A stretch of DNA of 64,000 nucleotides from positions 8,925,096-8,989,095 of the forward strand of contig OY986969.1 in NCBI GenBank assembly GCA_963920575.1. The letters are read 5' to 3'. Under the pieces are notes generated by a model. It was not told the DNA's origin. It searched no databases and saw nothing but the letters and a program-made list of their open reading frames with translations. Each line of letters opens with the position of its first letter. The first letter of the stretch is position 1. The DNA is from Narthecium ossifragum. Its lineage: Eukaryota > Streptophyta > Magnoliopsida > Dioscoreales > Nartheciaceae. Shown in pieces: positions 44,740-56,882 of the stretch. A program made the position numbers and the translations under genes.

Positions 44740-46172
44740 TGATCGCTCACAAACGTCGTCGTTAAAACGGATGTAAAACGCAATTTAGAAATTTATAAAC
44801 CTTTCTTTCAGCACTAAATTAATAAGATAGAATAATGGTGAAATACGGGGTCGATCCTCAGGGAAAACTTGTTTAACAAACGAAGAAATCAGAATTAACT
44901 CTCAACACTCTAATCCTAAAGCGAAGAAGGATTGATTTAAGGTTTTTAGAACTTGATTAATTAAAACTAATTAAGAACACAATTAACGAAATTAAAATAG
45001 ATCAATGAGAGAAAACCTAGGGATTACTCAATCCACTTTAGTTTCACTTCCTGTATTCTCTAGTTATCCTCTTGTCTCTTATCTCAACATTATGGATTCA
45101 TAGCTTCTTAAGCTTACATGAATCCCTAAAATAATGCGATTGTTTCCCTAAGGCATAACCTATCCAAATTTAGCATAGATTGTCTTCAAACTTAATCTGA
45201 GTATAACCTATCTTCATCTAGCATAGAGTATCTCAAAGGCATCCACAAAAGCAGCATGAAAACCATCCTACGAATCTCTACCGTCAAACACAGCAATCAG
45301 GTAGGTCTGAATATACGTCGAGGAACTCTGTTCCCTCAACTCTTTATAAAATAAAACCATATTTATAGGATCATGTCTTTGAAAAGATACAAAAATCAAA
45401 CTAGAAAATACAAGGAAGCTACACTAAAGCTTCATGAGATCCCTAAGTAAGAGTTTAGCCACTCATCTTTTGGATGAGATCCATGTGTTCGATGAAGAAA
45501 GTGAGGGATCCACTCCGCATCTCCGTCTTCTTCTCCAATCTGAATTCCTCTCTTTCTCTCTATGGAGGCCTCCGGTTTTCCAGCCACAAAGCCCTTTTTA
45601 TATCTTAATTCCCGGATTAGGGTTTTAGGGTTAAGTTAGACCTCAAGTACAACTCGGAATTCCTGGTCCAACCCTGACAGCTTCTTCCAATCGCGACTGG
45701 GCTCAACCGGTTCGTATTTTGAGAATGAGTCCAACACAAAGGATGTATATCTGGAAGTCTTCTCTCCTCTCCTGAAGAGTTTACAATATTTGGACTTAAC
45801 TAGAATATTTGGAGAATATTCTCCCGGGCGTCAACGGACCAGTCTTCCAGCAGCTAAATATCTCCATCTTTTCCCAAACTGCTATCAATCCATCTGGAAT
45901 CTCTGAAAGTGTTCAACATGAACGTTGTACGTCGTGATGTCTACTAGCTGCCATTCAAATTTCAGAATATTTGGAGATAAGCATAATATCTGGTGAATAT
46001 TATCCTAACAGTCGACAGAGCAGTATATTTCAGCATATTAACCGAATATCTTGCATTTCTTCTCAAAGCATGATTAAACCTGAAATCAACTAACAAGCTA
46101 TCAAATACAAACACTCTAGGCCTAACAAAGCTAAGTTAAGAGGTTGAATCATGAACATTTAGTGACTTATCA
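44740..46172 (-). mobile_element. Athila-2 5-prime LTR
   Basis: 1433 bp, reverse-strand tgataagtcacta ... cgatca. It is the full version with the interval (45627-45914) missing from the partner. Confidence 0.95.
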
Positions 46173-46177
46173 GTCCA

Positions 46178-47240
46178 CGCCACGGCTTCCCCTGCTTCCA
46201 TCTATCCTAAAGCTTGGGCGGCTTCCCCTGTTCCGGATAGCGGCTTCCTCTATCCCAGCCAGCTTCATCTAGTCCAGCTGCCACGACGATGGAGGTCGGA
46301 TACAAGCTTCCCACCAGCTTCGACACGCGAACAACACCAGCTTCGAAGCTCGGATGGCCCAACCTTCGACGCTCGGACAACACTCGTTCGATGGCACCAG
46401 CTTCGACGCGTGGACAATATCAGCTTCGACGCTCGGGCAGTGGCGGAGGATGGGGATGGGATGCGGCGGGGCAGATGGAGAGAGTCCAGGTGAAGGCCTG
46501 GTCGCGGTTGAGTGGATGGAGAAGGTGAGGGGCCACGCCGCCATCACCCTCGTCGCCGCCAGCTGTGGCATTGGCGAAGGAGGACCAGACTGCGTCGGCG
46601 CGTTGGAGCCGGAAGTGATCCAAGCCTCGCCACGCCACGCGTTCCCGGGGCTTGTCGATGTTCCCTCATCGTTCCGGATGATGCCCCCGTCGAGCTCTCC
46701 GACACCCTCCTGCTCCTCCAACGTCCTCCGACCGGGCCATCTCTCTCCCTTCGCGGTTGAGTGGATGAACAATATCAGCTTCATCCTCTGCCTCTCGACG
46801 CTTGGGAGCTGTTCTTTTTGCCTCCCTCTTCCACCCGGTCTCCGAGACCACCACGCGGGCGTCGCTGTACTTGAGAGCTGACGTGGCTGCGAACACGGCA
46901 TCGATCTAGGCGTCGGAACACGACATCGATCTGGGCGTCGAAGAGGTTGCATGGCAGAGGTCAGGTGAACTGGACGTCACTGTACTCGCTCGACGCTCAA
47001 CGCTTAAGCTCGAGTTGCTCGACACCCCGCCGACCTCGGAGGGGAACTACGACCTTTTCTACCCCACCGAAGAGAAGGTCTACGACATCCAATTCACCTC
47101 AGGGCCTCAACGGCGAAGGCCTCGGCAACGGCAAAGGCGGGCTAAATCGGCATGGCAGAGGTCTTGGCAGTGGAGGAAGGGCATTTTTGTCCTAAAAAAA
47201 CATTTTGGCTTATCATGTAAACAAATACAAAAATAGACTG
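46178..47240. other. GC-rich host repeat region
   Basis: Continues the host repeat, then carries many copies of short phrases such as ccagcttcgac and gcttcgacgc (46300-46450), and another start of the host unit (ctccgaccgggccatctctc, 46726). Frames on both strands (46952-46269 reverse, 46354-46881 forward) reflect GC content; no domain recognised. Probably a degenerate DNA transposon carrying gene-derived pieces. Confidence 0.4.
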
Positions 47241-48327
47241 GTTTTGTAAATTCGAAAGTGAAATGAATTTAAAAAAAAAACAAACCGACTTTATTCCGTA
47301 TCTTTCTTAGGTTTCTCTGTCCTTCTTCTGTATACTTTTCATTTATGCGATGAAATTTTACATTTCTCCTCGATCCTCCCTCCGTGGTTTTTCAAAGAAA
47401 AAACCTTACGTTTTAATTAACCATGACAATTTTAATTTACAATGTTTAAAACTCTCGGTTATAGACTTATAGTCTAGGCCCGGGTTGTGAGCTACAATTT
47501 ATTGCCTTTTTCAAATAGACCAGGATGTATGAGGACTAGCATTATGATTTGCATTTATCAGTACATGGGCTCCGAACATAAATGGGACTTGTTGAAACTT
47601 GAAACCAATATCTATAAATAAATATGTGATTGCAACAAACAAATTAACGTACTAAAAAAAATAACAAACAGAACTATTCTAATTTTAGATTTCCACATTT
47701 CATTCCTCCGATCTATCTCTGATCTGTCATTTTCAAAGCCTTGATTTAAGATAAACAAATGCCCTTATAACTACATCTCCTCATAGATGATCGAAATCAC
47801 GCGATTCCTCAACCAAAAAAGCGCTAACCACTCCTGCATGTGTTCTTACATTCAATTATCCAAATCTACGTGTTGATTGATATACACGTCAGATATAGAT
47901 TTCTAAATCGAAATGTTCTAGAAGGTCTCCAGTCAAACATCTGAAAATCTGAGTGACGTCAACGCACAAAACATTGCGGCTGAACATAGCCGCGTGATCT
48001 TTTGGTAAAAGATTCCCTCCCAAGAAAACCATACAACAATCCCAACATTGAGAAAGAGAGATCCCAAGCCACGAAGCAATTAGGACATGAATGAATGCAC
48101 GCAGACAAAGACGTCAAAAACCTCCAAATTTTCCCGGAAGTTTCCGGCACTACGTACTTATCTAAAAGAAGCATATGCCTAAATGATGTTCACACGAAAT
48201 GGCTCGCTGTGTGAATCATACATATGTGGTGGTCCAAATTGCACTATCTATTTGCCAGTACTAAAATATATATACAAGTTCAACTATATATTAAAATTTT
48301 TATTCCATGGCTGAGACCAGAAGAGTA
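47241..48327. other. intergenic, nothing recognised
   Basis: AT-rich, with short frames only. No terminal repeats or conserved exons seen. Confidence 0.5.
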
Positions 48328-48748
48328 GGGTTTTTTTTGCATATTAATCCTTGAAATCTTGCCTGATTGCAGATACATCCTTCAAATCATGAAAATTACA
48401 TATCATTCCACCAAATCTTATGAGGGATTACAAACGTAGGTTGTCGTCTAATTTCATCCGGTTAACTGACTTAACCTATGTTAAAAACCAAGTGCGATGT
48501 GAAATTATTATAAATACCACTATATAATATAACAAACGAAGATGCTGCTTGGCTTGATGGGTTAATAAGTAAATTCATCTTACTCTATTTGCTTCTAATG
48601 GTGACATTAGGAATATTCATTATGATTTAACCAAAATCACGCTTTTGTAATCCACCGCATAATTTGAGGGATTGATATGCAATTTTCAGGATTTGAGGGG
48701 CGTATATGTAAGTATATAAGATTTGAGGGACTAATATGCTAAAAACCC
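48328..48748. mobile_element. MITE with about 100-bp TIRs
   Basis: Starts gggttttttttgcatatta and ends tgctaaaaaccc; the terminal 100 bp are inverted repeats of each other, including a dgagggattac-type inner edge. Flanks agaagagta and aaaagaata match at 7 of 9 positions, consistent with a decayed 9-bp Mutator-type duplication. 421 bp, no coding sequence. It is a different TIR family from the Pack-MULEs. Confidence 0.75.
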
Positions 48749-49012
48749 AAAAGAATATTATTTGCCGGCCGTTCGATTTCACCTCCAAATTAAACATGAA
48801 AGACAAATCTTTTTAAATTTGTTAATTTCATTCTCTGAATTGAACCAAAGAGCCTATTAAAATAAAGGAAATTTAAACATTGGAGGAAAGAATTAGACTT
48901 TGTCCCTCGGAAGCCAAGTCAAAAATGCATAAAGGTAATCATAGAATAGCCATCAATCGTTGAGATAATTACCAACGTCCTCTTTTCTATAAAAAAAAGC
49001 CATTACTAGTCC

Positions 49013-49020
49013 TATAAATA
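49013..49020 (+). promoter_or_regulatory. TATA box of the 95-aa gene
   Basis: tataaata about 110 bp upstream of ATG 49125, leaving a 5-prime leader of about 75-80 nt with typical CT-rich content (ccctctcttgtccttcctc). Confidence 0.7.
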
Positions 49021-49124
49021 TAGAACTCCCAACAAAAAGAAGGCAACAACTTCAATCTTAACAAGAAAGAAACCCTCTCTTGTCCTTCCTCTCTTATCTT
49101 TGTTGATCCATCCATCATCTTCCT

Positions 49125-49412
49125 ATGGAGCGGAAAGGCTCGTACGGTGCGTCGTGGGCCGACCAGTGGGACTACAGCGACCACGGCGGGGAAACGAAGG
49201 GCAGCGCCGGCGCCGGCAGCAAGAACAGCGGCCTGGAGAAGACGAAAGCTGCGGCGGCCACAGGCCTGCAGAAGACCAAGGCCGTGGCGGCTACCGGCCT
49301 GGAGAAGACCAAGGCCGTGGCGTCCATCGGATTCAAGAAGGCGAAGGAGGGGACCACCGCCGGCTTCAATTGGATCAAAGTCAAGTATCAGAAGAGGACC
49401 CAGAAGAACTGA
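49125..49412 (+). CDS. small conserved plant protein of unknown function
   Basis: An intact 95-codon single-exon gene. The N-terminus MERKGSYGASWADQWDY is a motif I recall from a family of short uncharacterised angiosperm proteins. The middle carries three similar units (GLEKTKAAAAT, GLQKTKAVAAT, GLEKTKAVASI), and the C-terminus (AGFNWIKVKYQKRTQKN) is basic. No signal peptide or membrane segment. High third-position GC contrasts with the AT-rich surroundings. A TATA box and leader lie upstream. It is the only convincing intact host gene in the window; function unknown. Confidence 0.8.
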   Translation: MERKGSYGASWADQWDYSDHGGETKGSAGAGSKNSGLEKTKAAAATGLQKTKAVAATGLEKTKAVASIGFKKAKEGTTAGFNWIKVKYQKRTQKN

Positions 49413-50015
49413 TCATTCATGTACTATTGATTAGGATTAATTAGGAAAATATGAGGGCTTTTTTTTTGTATTTCACACGATTAATTAGGATTCTTTTTGC
49501 TGTCTTTTGATGTAAAATGTTATAGACTTTTAGAGGATTTTGAGTCTGCTACTCCATATTATATATGAAGATTTGTCTATATGGTGTGGTTGGTTTGTCT
49601 TCTACAAGTTGCATGAGGATTAGATATTAGCTTTTAAAATTAAGTTTGCAAACAATAAAAGTTGTGGAATTTAAAAGGATTAAAAAAGAATGCATATAGT
49701 TTCTGAAGATATCTCCCATCTATTGAATGAGTCATCTGTGGAAGGTATATATCATATCAATATATGGCTAAAGCTAAACCGACTAAGTCAAAATAGGTGG
49801 GCTAGCTTTCGATCTTTCAAAGTAAATACTAGCTATTTGGGATGAATAAACTTTCATAAAATGGATTATTCTTTCTTAATTATGATTGATATATAATATT
49901 TGTGCTGTGGACGGATCAGATTAGGTCGACATTGCCCATATGAAGTAAGCTCTGACGTTGGTCCTGATCAGATAATTTTCTTTAATTGATTTGCTTGTCA
50001 ACTTACTCTTCTTAG
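49413..50015. other. 3-prime flank of the 95-aa gene and intergenic
   Basis: AT-rich. aataaa-like phrases near 49650 could serve polyadenylation. No other gene seen. Confidence 0.4.
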
Positions 50016-50164
50016 ATCGCAACGAGATTGTCTTCAACGCCAATGGAGATTCTGTTGAGACTATAACCTATAAGATAAGAAGAATGGTAAAAGAACGATT
50101 AGAGCAAGTGAAGAGGTCAAGTCATGTTGCCCAGTCTAGTTTGTCCGTTGGTGTCTGGCTCCCA
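50016..50164 (+). pseudogene. candidate exon of a NEMP-like gene, with stop
   Basis: After an acceptor-like ttcttag the frame reads RNEIVFNANGDSVETITYK, then KERLEQVKRSS, then HVAQSSLSVGVWLP. TGA follows at 50165, where TGG would keep the hydrophobic continuation LGVSFLVAYW. The text resembles the middle of plant DUF2215/NEMP proteins and lies upstream, in the same orientation, of the stronger exons at 58395-58798. The Tork element separates them. Exon limits are tentative, and no first exon was found. Confidence 0.35.
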
Positions 50165-51020
50165 TGACTCGGTGTCTCATTTCTTGTTGCTTACTGGTGT
50201 CGGCAGATATGTTTCTCGTTTGAAATATTTGTTCTTTACCTCTACCTATTAGAAGATGATACTTGATTGTTTTTTATCTTGATTGGCCTAGTAAGTGATT
50301 TATCATATCACGAAAAGCGATTAGACATTGGAACTTGGATTGTACTACAAGAATGAAGTTGACCTTTTTTCCTAGTTTCATTATAGGCGTCTTAGTAAGT
50401 AAGGTTTAAGCTTTAAAATTCATTAGACAATTGAGGTTGATGCCGAATCAAGAAAGAGGAGGAATGCATTATAAGTGGATTCATGTTATTGAGCTTGATT
50501 TTTATATGCCTATGGTATCTCCAGTTGACAGCATCAGGCTCTGTTCCATGATGAATAAACTAGTATCATCATGTTGTAATAACATCATTTCTGGTTAGAT
50601 CTTATGTCAATTGCAACTCATGATTTATAGTTGCATTGAATAATGTAGCTTCCATTTTGATACCTTGAGACCCCCTATACTTCGAAATCTGTCTTCTAAA
50701 ACATTCTAATGCACCATCTTGCAGATCATATATGTGTGTAAGTGTTAGCGCGGAAGCGTCGGGGTTTGATCACAGATCGATGTTTGCAAGCCTTTATGCG
50801 ATGCACAAAACCACTGAGAAGAGCAAGGTAAACAAACCACAAAAGAAATAGTGACGCAAGGATTTACGTGATTCGGAGACAAACCTCCTACATCCACGGG
50901 GAGAGCACACCAGAGAATTCACTATAGAATCAAAGATTACAAGAGGAGAAATCACCAAGCATAATCTCCCACGTACATCTCTTCTCTACCTCTCTCTCTC
51001 TCTTTCTTTCTTTTCTTCTC

Positions 51021-52070
51021 GAAAAATGATCCCTAGCCAATCTGCCTTTAGTTGGCTGATAGCCAACCTTAGGTGACATGCTTGGATTGTCGACACGTGT
51101 CCCAATATCGACGGTGGATAGCTAATTGACGATGCAGGGAGACCAGGCTTCCATCGTGGCCGGCGCCATCGACTTCGTCAAGGAGCTCGAGCAGCTCCTC
51201 CTTTCCCTCCAAGCCGAAAAGCGCATGCGCGCCACAATTTGCACGGCCCCCGCCTCCTCACCCACCATCTCCCCGTCGAGATCCAACGCTGACGAGGCAT
51301 TATGCCACAGCGAAGAGCAAGCACAAGTGCACGGTTTCTTCGTATCCCCACAGTACACGAGCTACACATAGTCACGGCGGCAAGTAGGCGGAGGAGAAGG
51401 GGTGGACGTGGAGGCGACGGTGGTGCAGGGCCACGTGAACTTGAAGATCGCCGGGCGGCGAAGAATGGGGCAGTTGGCAGGAGCCATCGCCGCCCTCGAA
51501 GAGCTCGGCCTCTCTGTTCTCCATCTCAATATAACCTCTCTCGACGCCGCCCATGTTCTCTTTTCACTCAACCTCAAGGTCTCTTGTCCCCCCTTGAAGC
51601 ATTACTACTACTAGTAGTAGTTGAATCTTAATCTTATGTTTGTTTGTTTTTAAGCCATTAAAGCTTCATGTATATATAATTGCATGTAGATGGAGGTGGA
51701 GTGTAAGCTGGGGACGGCGGACGAGATAGCGACTGCGGCGCACCAGATATTTGCATGCATCAATGGCAGCTGACGATGGATGAGGACATGTATTAGAGAG
51801 GCTAGAGAGTCTCTTCTTCTATAGCTGGATTATAGATGGGAAAAACCTTATCTTTGATGGGATTGGTTTTGAGGAGAGGTGGGGGTGGTAGTATAGTGTC
51901 AACGGGTTTGGGAGGAGAAGAAAGGAAGGAGAAGGAAGGGGAGGGGCGGGGGTTTTACCGGTCAAAATTGATGTAAAATTCAAAATTGGGACACGTGTTG
52001 ATCAGTTATGAACGCCACATCAGGTTGGCTGATTGCCAGCGCCACGTCAGGTTGCTATATATCACTGCTC
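51021..52070. mobile_element. Pack-MULE-like element 2 carrying a bHLH fragment
   Basis: The left end gaaaaatgatccctagcc and right end ctatatatcactgctc are inverted relatives of each other and share the TIR family of the element at 12711-17753 (gacacgtgtcccaatatcga, agccaacct). Flanking nonamers tttcttctc (51012-51020) and tttcttctt (52071-52079) are a 9-bp duplication. The partner LTR at about 56674 shows the unfilled site tttcttctctgccgc. Length 1050 bp. It contains two exons and the intron of a bHLH gene and no transposase. Confidence 0.9.
51126..51773 (+). pseudogene. captured Ia-type bHLH transcription factor fragment
   Basis: Exon 1 (to 51578, donor gtctct) begins directly after the TIR with [20 protein letters not shown], the second half of a bHLH domain. 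A linker with SPQYTSY and a C-terminal ACT-like region follow (VEATVVQGHVNLKI, then LEELGLSVLHLNITSLD, then LFSLNLK). Exon 2 (51690-51773, acceptor tgtag) adds MEVECKLGTADEIATAAHQI and a normal stop. This is the layout of the group containing SPCH/MUTE/FAMA and bHLH94/96. The basic DNA-binding region and first helix are missing, and TAG at 51369 (probably CAG changed by C-to-T) breaks exon 1. It cannot act as a DNA-binding factor. Confidence 0.8.
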
Positions 52071-52417
52071 TTTCTTCTTTGCCGCATCCACCAACACACG
52101 GCTCTCTATTTTTCTCTCTGCCGGCTGCAACCCTATCAGGGCTCTCTCACTTTCTATTTTTGCTATTAGCCAAAAATAAACCTAAAAAATCCCAATCGGG
52201 TCCCACCTAGATAGGCATACAAAAAGAAACTATTTGAGTCCAAATTAGACTCATGTTATGTACATAAACATAGCCTAAATATAGAGTGATAGGTCAATCT
52301 TCAATTTTGAGTTAAAATCAACAATCTCCACCTTGACTCAACAATTGATCTTCTTCAAAACTTTGACTTGGATTCTCTGCAATAAAAAAAAACCCCTCTC
52401 CCTTGGGCCTTCATCAA

Positions 52418-55400
52418 TTAGCATTGTTGAATGTAGGCTAAGTTAAGGCAAAGCCTGAACTTCTCCCTAGGCAATGACTTGGTCATCATGTCTGCAATAT
52501 TCCTCTCAGTAGGAATTTTCTTCAGCTGTATGTCACCATCTACAACAAAATCTCTAAGCCTGTGATACTTCACATCTATGTGCTTCGTCCTGGCATGATA
52601 CACTGGGTCCTTTGCTAGACATATAGCACTCTGGTTGTCACAATATAGAGTAACACTCTTCTGTGAAATACCAAGCTCATTTATCAAACCTTTCAACCAA
52701 ACAGCTTCTTTGGTTGCCTCAACTGTTGCCATATACTCTGCTTCTGTTGTTGATAAAGCCAATGTATCCTACAATGTACAACTCCAACTAATGGGGCCTC
52801 CACCTAGAGTAAAGATATACCCTGTATAGGACTTTTGTCTGTCTAGATCTCCTGCATAGTCTAAATCTGCATAGCCCATGACCATGTCCTCTCCAGTACC
52901 TTTCTGGAACAACAGTCCTGTATCTAGTGTACCTTTCAAGTACCGCAAAATCCACTTTACAGCATTCCAATACTCTTTCCCTGGATTTGCCATATATCTG
53001 CTCACGACACTAATCGCCTGAGATAAATCTGGTCTGGTGCAAACCATGGCGTACATCAAGCATCCAACGACACTAGCATACGGTACTCCGAGCATGTCTT
53101 CTTTTTCTTCCTCTGTCTTCGGACATTGTTGAAGAGACAACTTGAAGTGCTGAGCTAGTGGCGTGCTAACTGCTTTGGCCTCCTTCATATTGAATTTGGC
53201 CACTACCTTTTCAAGGTATTTCTTCTGTGTCAACCATAGCTTTCCATTATGTCTATCTCTCGTAATCTCCATGCCTAGGATCCTTCTAGCACTTCCTAAA
53301 TCTTTCATATCGAACTCCATGCTTAGTTCCTGTTTCAGCTTATTGATTTCATCCAAACTTTTGTAGGCAATTAGCATATCATCGACATAAAGAATCAATA
53401 AAATAATAGAACCATCAGCAAGAAAGCGAAAGTATACGCACCGATCATACACGCTCCTCATATAACCATGTGATACCATGAAACTGTCGAACCGCTTGTA
53501 CCACTGCCTAGGTGCTTGTTTGAGGCCATAAAGTGATCTCCTGAGCTTGCAAACAAGCTGCTCTTTGCCTTCTTCAACAAAACCATCTGGTTGTGCCATA
53601 TAAATTTCCTCCTCTAACTGTCCATGGAGAAATGTTGTCTTCACATCAAGCTGTTCTAATTCTATATCCCACATAGCTACCATAGCCAATAAAATTCTAA
53701 TAGAGCAATGCTTCACAACTGGAGAGAAAATATCATTAAAATCCACTCCTTCCTTTTGTGCATATCCTTTTGCTACTGACCTTGCCTTGTACCTGATTGG
53801 TTCTCCTTCAGATGAAGCTTCTTTCTTCCTATATACCCACTTGCAGCCAATTGCCTTCTTTCCTCTAGGTAGATCCACCAACTCCCAAGTCTGGTTCTTG
53901 TAAAGAGAATTCATCTCTTCCTCCATAGCACTCATCCACTGCGAGCTATCTTTCTCTTCTAATGCTTATTTGTAGTTGGTCGGCTCACCTAAGCTTGACA
54001 ACAATGCATATGCTACTGTATCATCAAATCTTGCTGGCTTTCTTATATTTCTTCTTTCTTTATCCTTTGCAATAGAATATGGCAATTCTTCTTCTAGCTG
54101 CACCTCTTCTTCATGACCCTGATGAGAAGATTCTTCAGTATCTGGCACAATGATGTTTCTTTCTACTCCAACCAACTCCACTTGGCTAGTGGTATCAGTC
54201 TTATCTTCATCTTGACTACTTTGCTGAAATTTCTTCAACATAGATGCTTCATCAAATACCACATCTCTGCTATACTCAATCTTCATAGTTTTAGGATCCC
54301 AAAGTTTGAAACCCTTCATTCCTTCTTTAAATCCAAGGAAGATGCACATTTTAGACTTCGCATCAAGCTTTGTCCTTTTTGTTTCCTGTAGCAACATATA
54401 AACATGACAATCAAAAATATGTAAGTTAGAATAATCAACAGACTTGCCAGTCCATACCTCTTCTGCAGTCTTCAACTGTAGTGCTTTGGAAGGTGGTATG
54501 TTCACCACATAACAAGCCATGTTGACTGCCTTGGCCCAAAATTGTTTTGGTAGATCTGCAAATATCCTCATACTTCTTGCTCTTTCTAGAAGCGTCCTGT
54601 TCATTCTTTCAGCTACTCCATTTTGTTGTGGCTTGCCAAGAACTGTGAAATGCCGTTTAATGTCTTCATCTAAGCAAAACTGCTCAAACTCCTTAGAGAC
54701 AAACTCTCCACCGTTATCTGTCCTCATACACTTTATCTGTTTTCCAGCTTGCTTCTCAATTATTACTTTCCATATCTTGAACTTATCAAAGGCTTCAGAC
54801 TTTTGTTTCATAAAGTAAACCCATGTTTCTCTGGAAAAGCCATCAATGAAACTGATAAAGTATCTGGCGCCACCTGAAGAAGTGATAGGGGTGGGGCCCC
54901 ATACATCTGAATGGACATAGTCTAAAATTTGCATGCTCCTATTGGTAGACGTTGTAAAACTGACCTTGCATTGCTTGCCAAGAACACAATATTTGCAAAA
55001 TTCTAACTTGCAAGATTTAACACCATCAAGCAATTTTCTATTATACAGTTCTAACATCCCTCTCTCGCTCATGTGCCCCAATCTAAGATGCCATAATAAA
55101 GTACTATCACTGTCAGAAGGAGATGTCACTGCAACATGGTCTGTTATGGTCTGACCTATCAACCGATACAATGACCCCTTTTTCTCTCCTTTCATTACAA
55201 CCATGGCACCCCTCTTCACTTTAATTATCCCATTGGCACCACTATAGGTGCATCCATTTGCATCTAAAGCACCTAAAGAGATTAGGCTTTTTCTGAGATC
55301 TGGGATATGTCTAACATCAGTTAGTGTTCTCACAGCACTATCAAACATCATGATTCTAATTGTTCCTATCCCAACAGTTTTACATTCAGTATTATTACCC

Positions 55401-56341
55401 ATGAGAACTGTTCCCCCAACATGCAAATCATAAGTAGAAAACCAGTCTCGATATGGGCACATATGATAAGAATATCATGAATCAAGAATCCAAGAGTCAG
55501 TAGGGTCCATACCTGACGAGACATTAAGCATGTCTCCATCTTCTGTATCAGAAACCTCAGAAGCTACACTTGCTTGAACTGGGTCTTTGGTCTTTCTTTT
55601 CTGAACCTCTGCAAATTTCTTGCAATCCTTCATCCAGTGTCCATCTTCTTTGCACCATCTACATTGATTCTTTCTGACTCTGGATTTTGATCTGCCTTTG
55701 TCTTTCTTACCACCTCTAATTTTAGACCATCCTCTTTCTTGACCTGATTGCTTCACCACCAAACCTTCAACTTCAGTGTTGTTAGGCTTTCACCTCATTT
55801 CATGTGAAAGCAATGTACTTGTGACCTCATCCATCTTAATGGTATCCTTTCCATACAAGATGGTCGTCACCAAATGGTCATAGGACTCTGGGAGAGAAGA
55901 AAGAAAGATGACTGCTTTGTCTTCATCGTCGATCTTCACATCCAAGCTAAGCAACTGTGTGATCAACTTATTAAAGTCATTAAGGTGCTCAAGAAGGTTT
56001 CCACGCTCAACCATACGCAGACTGTACAACTGCTTCTTCAAGTACAACTTGTTGGTTAGAGATTTTGACATGTATAGCTTCTCTAATTTATTCCACAAGC
56101 CAACCGTAGTCTCCTCATCGAGCACGTTGTACATCACATCATTAGATAGAAAAAGCATTATCATGCTCAAAGCCTTCAGATCCTTTTCTGCCCAATCCTC
56201 ATGCTTCATGGTTGCAGGCTTCCCTTCATCACCCAAAAGAGTTTTATGTAGATCATTTTGCACCAAAATTGCTTTCACCCTCTTTTGCCATAATCCAAAA
56301 TTCATCTTGCCATCGAACTTCTCCACCTCGAACTTAGACAT
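52418..56341 (-). pseudogene. Tork-like gag-pol, one frame with four stops
   Basis: From ATG 56341 (MSKFEVEKFDGKMNFGLW) to the natural stop at 52418 all parts share one frame of 1307 codons, broken only at codons about 184 (55790), 289 (55475), 792 (53966) and 1191 (52769). Gag is followed by a CCHC knuckle CRWCKEDGHWMKDC (about 227). The protease motif WILDS has the stop exactly where the active-site glycine belongs. Integrase follows (LWHLRLGHM ... CKYC, then DVWGPTP, DNGGEFVS, NGVAERMNR), then RT (LYVDDMLIA near 985), then RNase H (LSTTEAEYMA, DNQSAICLAKD, IADMMTKSLP). No frameshift is present, which points to decay by point mutation only. Confidence 0.95.
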
Positions 56342-56882
56342 CACGGCGGCTTGACAAACCCTAAAACCTGAGGCTTTGATGTTACACTTGTTGGTACGGA
56401 AGCGTCGGATCTTGATCACAGATCGATGTTTGCAAACCCTTATGCGATGCACAAAACCACAGAGAAGAGCAAGGCAAGCAAACCACAAAAGAAATAGTGA
56501 CACAAGGATTTACGTGGTTTGGAGACAAACCTCCTACATCCACGGGGAGAGCACATCAGAGAATCCACTATAGAATCAAAGATTACAAGAGGAGAAATCA
56601 CCAACATAATCTCCCACGTACATCTCTTCTCTACCTCTCTCTCTCTCTCTCTCTCTCTCGTTTTCTTTTCTTCTCTGCCGCAACCACCAACACACAGCTC
56701 TCTATTTTTCTCTTTGCCGGCTGCAACCCTATCAAGGCTCTCTCACTTTCTATTTTTGCTATTAGCCAAAAATAAACCTAAAAAATTCCAATCGGGTCCC
56801 ACCTAGATAGGCATACAAAAAGAGACTATTTGAGTCCAAATTAGACTCATGCTATGTACATAAACATAGCCTAAATATAGAG

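Larger units (their letters stand above)
34556..46172 (-). mobile_element. Athila-2: complete reverse-strand Athila-like Ty3/gypsy element
   Basis: Bounded by LTRs 44740-46172 (5-prime) and 34556-35729 (3-prime) with a perfect target duplication gtcca (34551-34555 and 46173-46177). It has primer site, one uninterrupted gag-pol, GC-rich island, internal and terminal polypurine tracts. It is 11.6 kb long. Intact coding sequence plus perfect duplication indicate a young insertion; only the 3-prime LTR is rearranged. Confidence 0.95.

Noticed and set aside
46269..46952. 227-codon reverse frame
   Set aside because: Repeated short phrases and GC bias explain it; the forward strand has an equally long frame and neither shows a domain.
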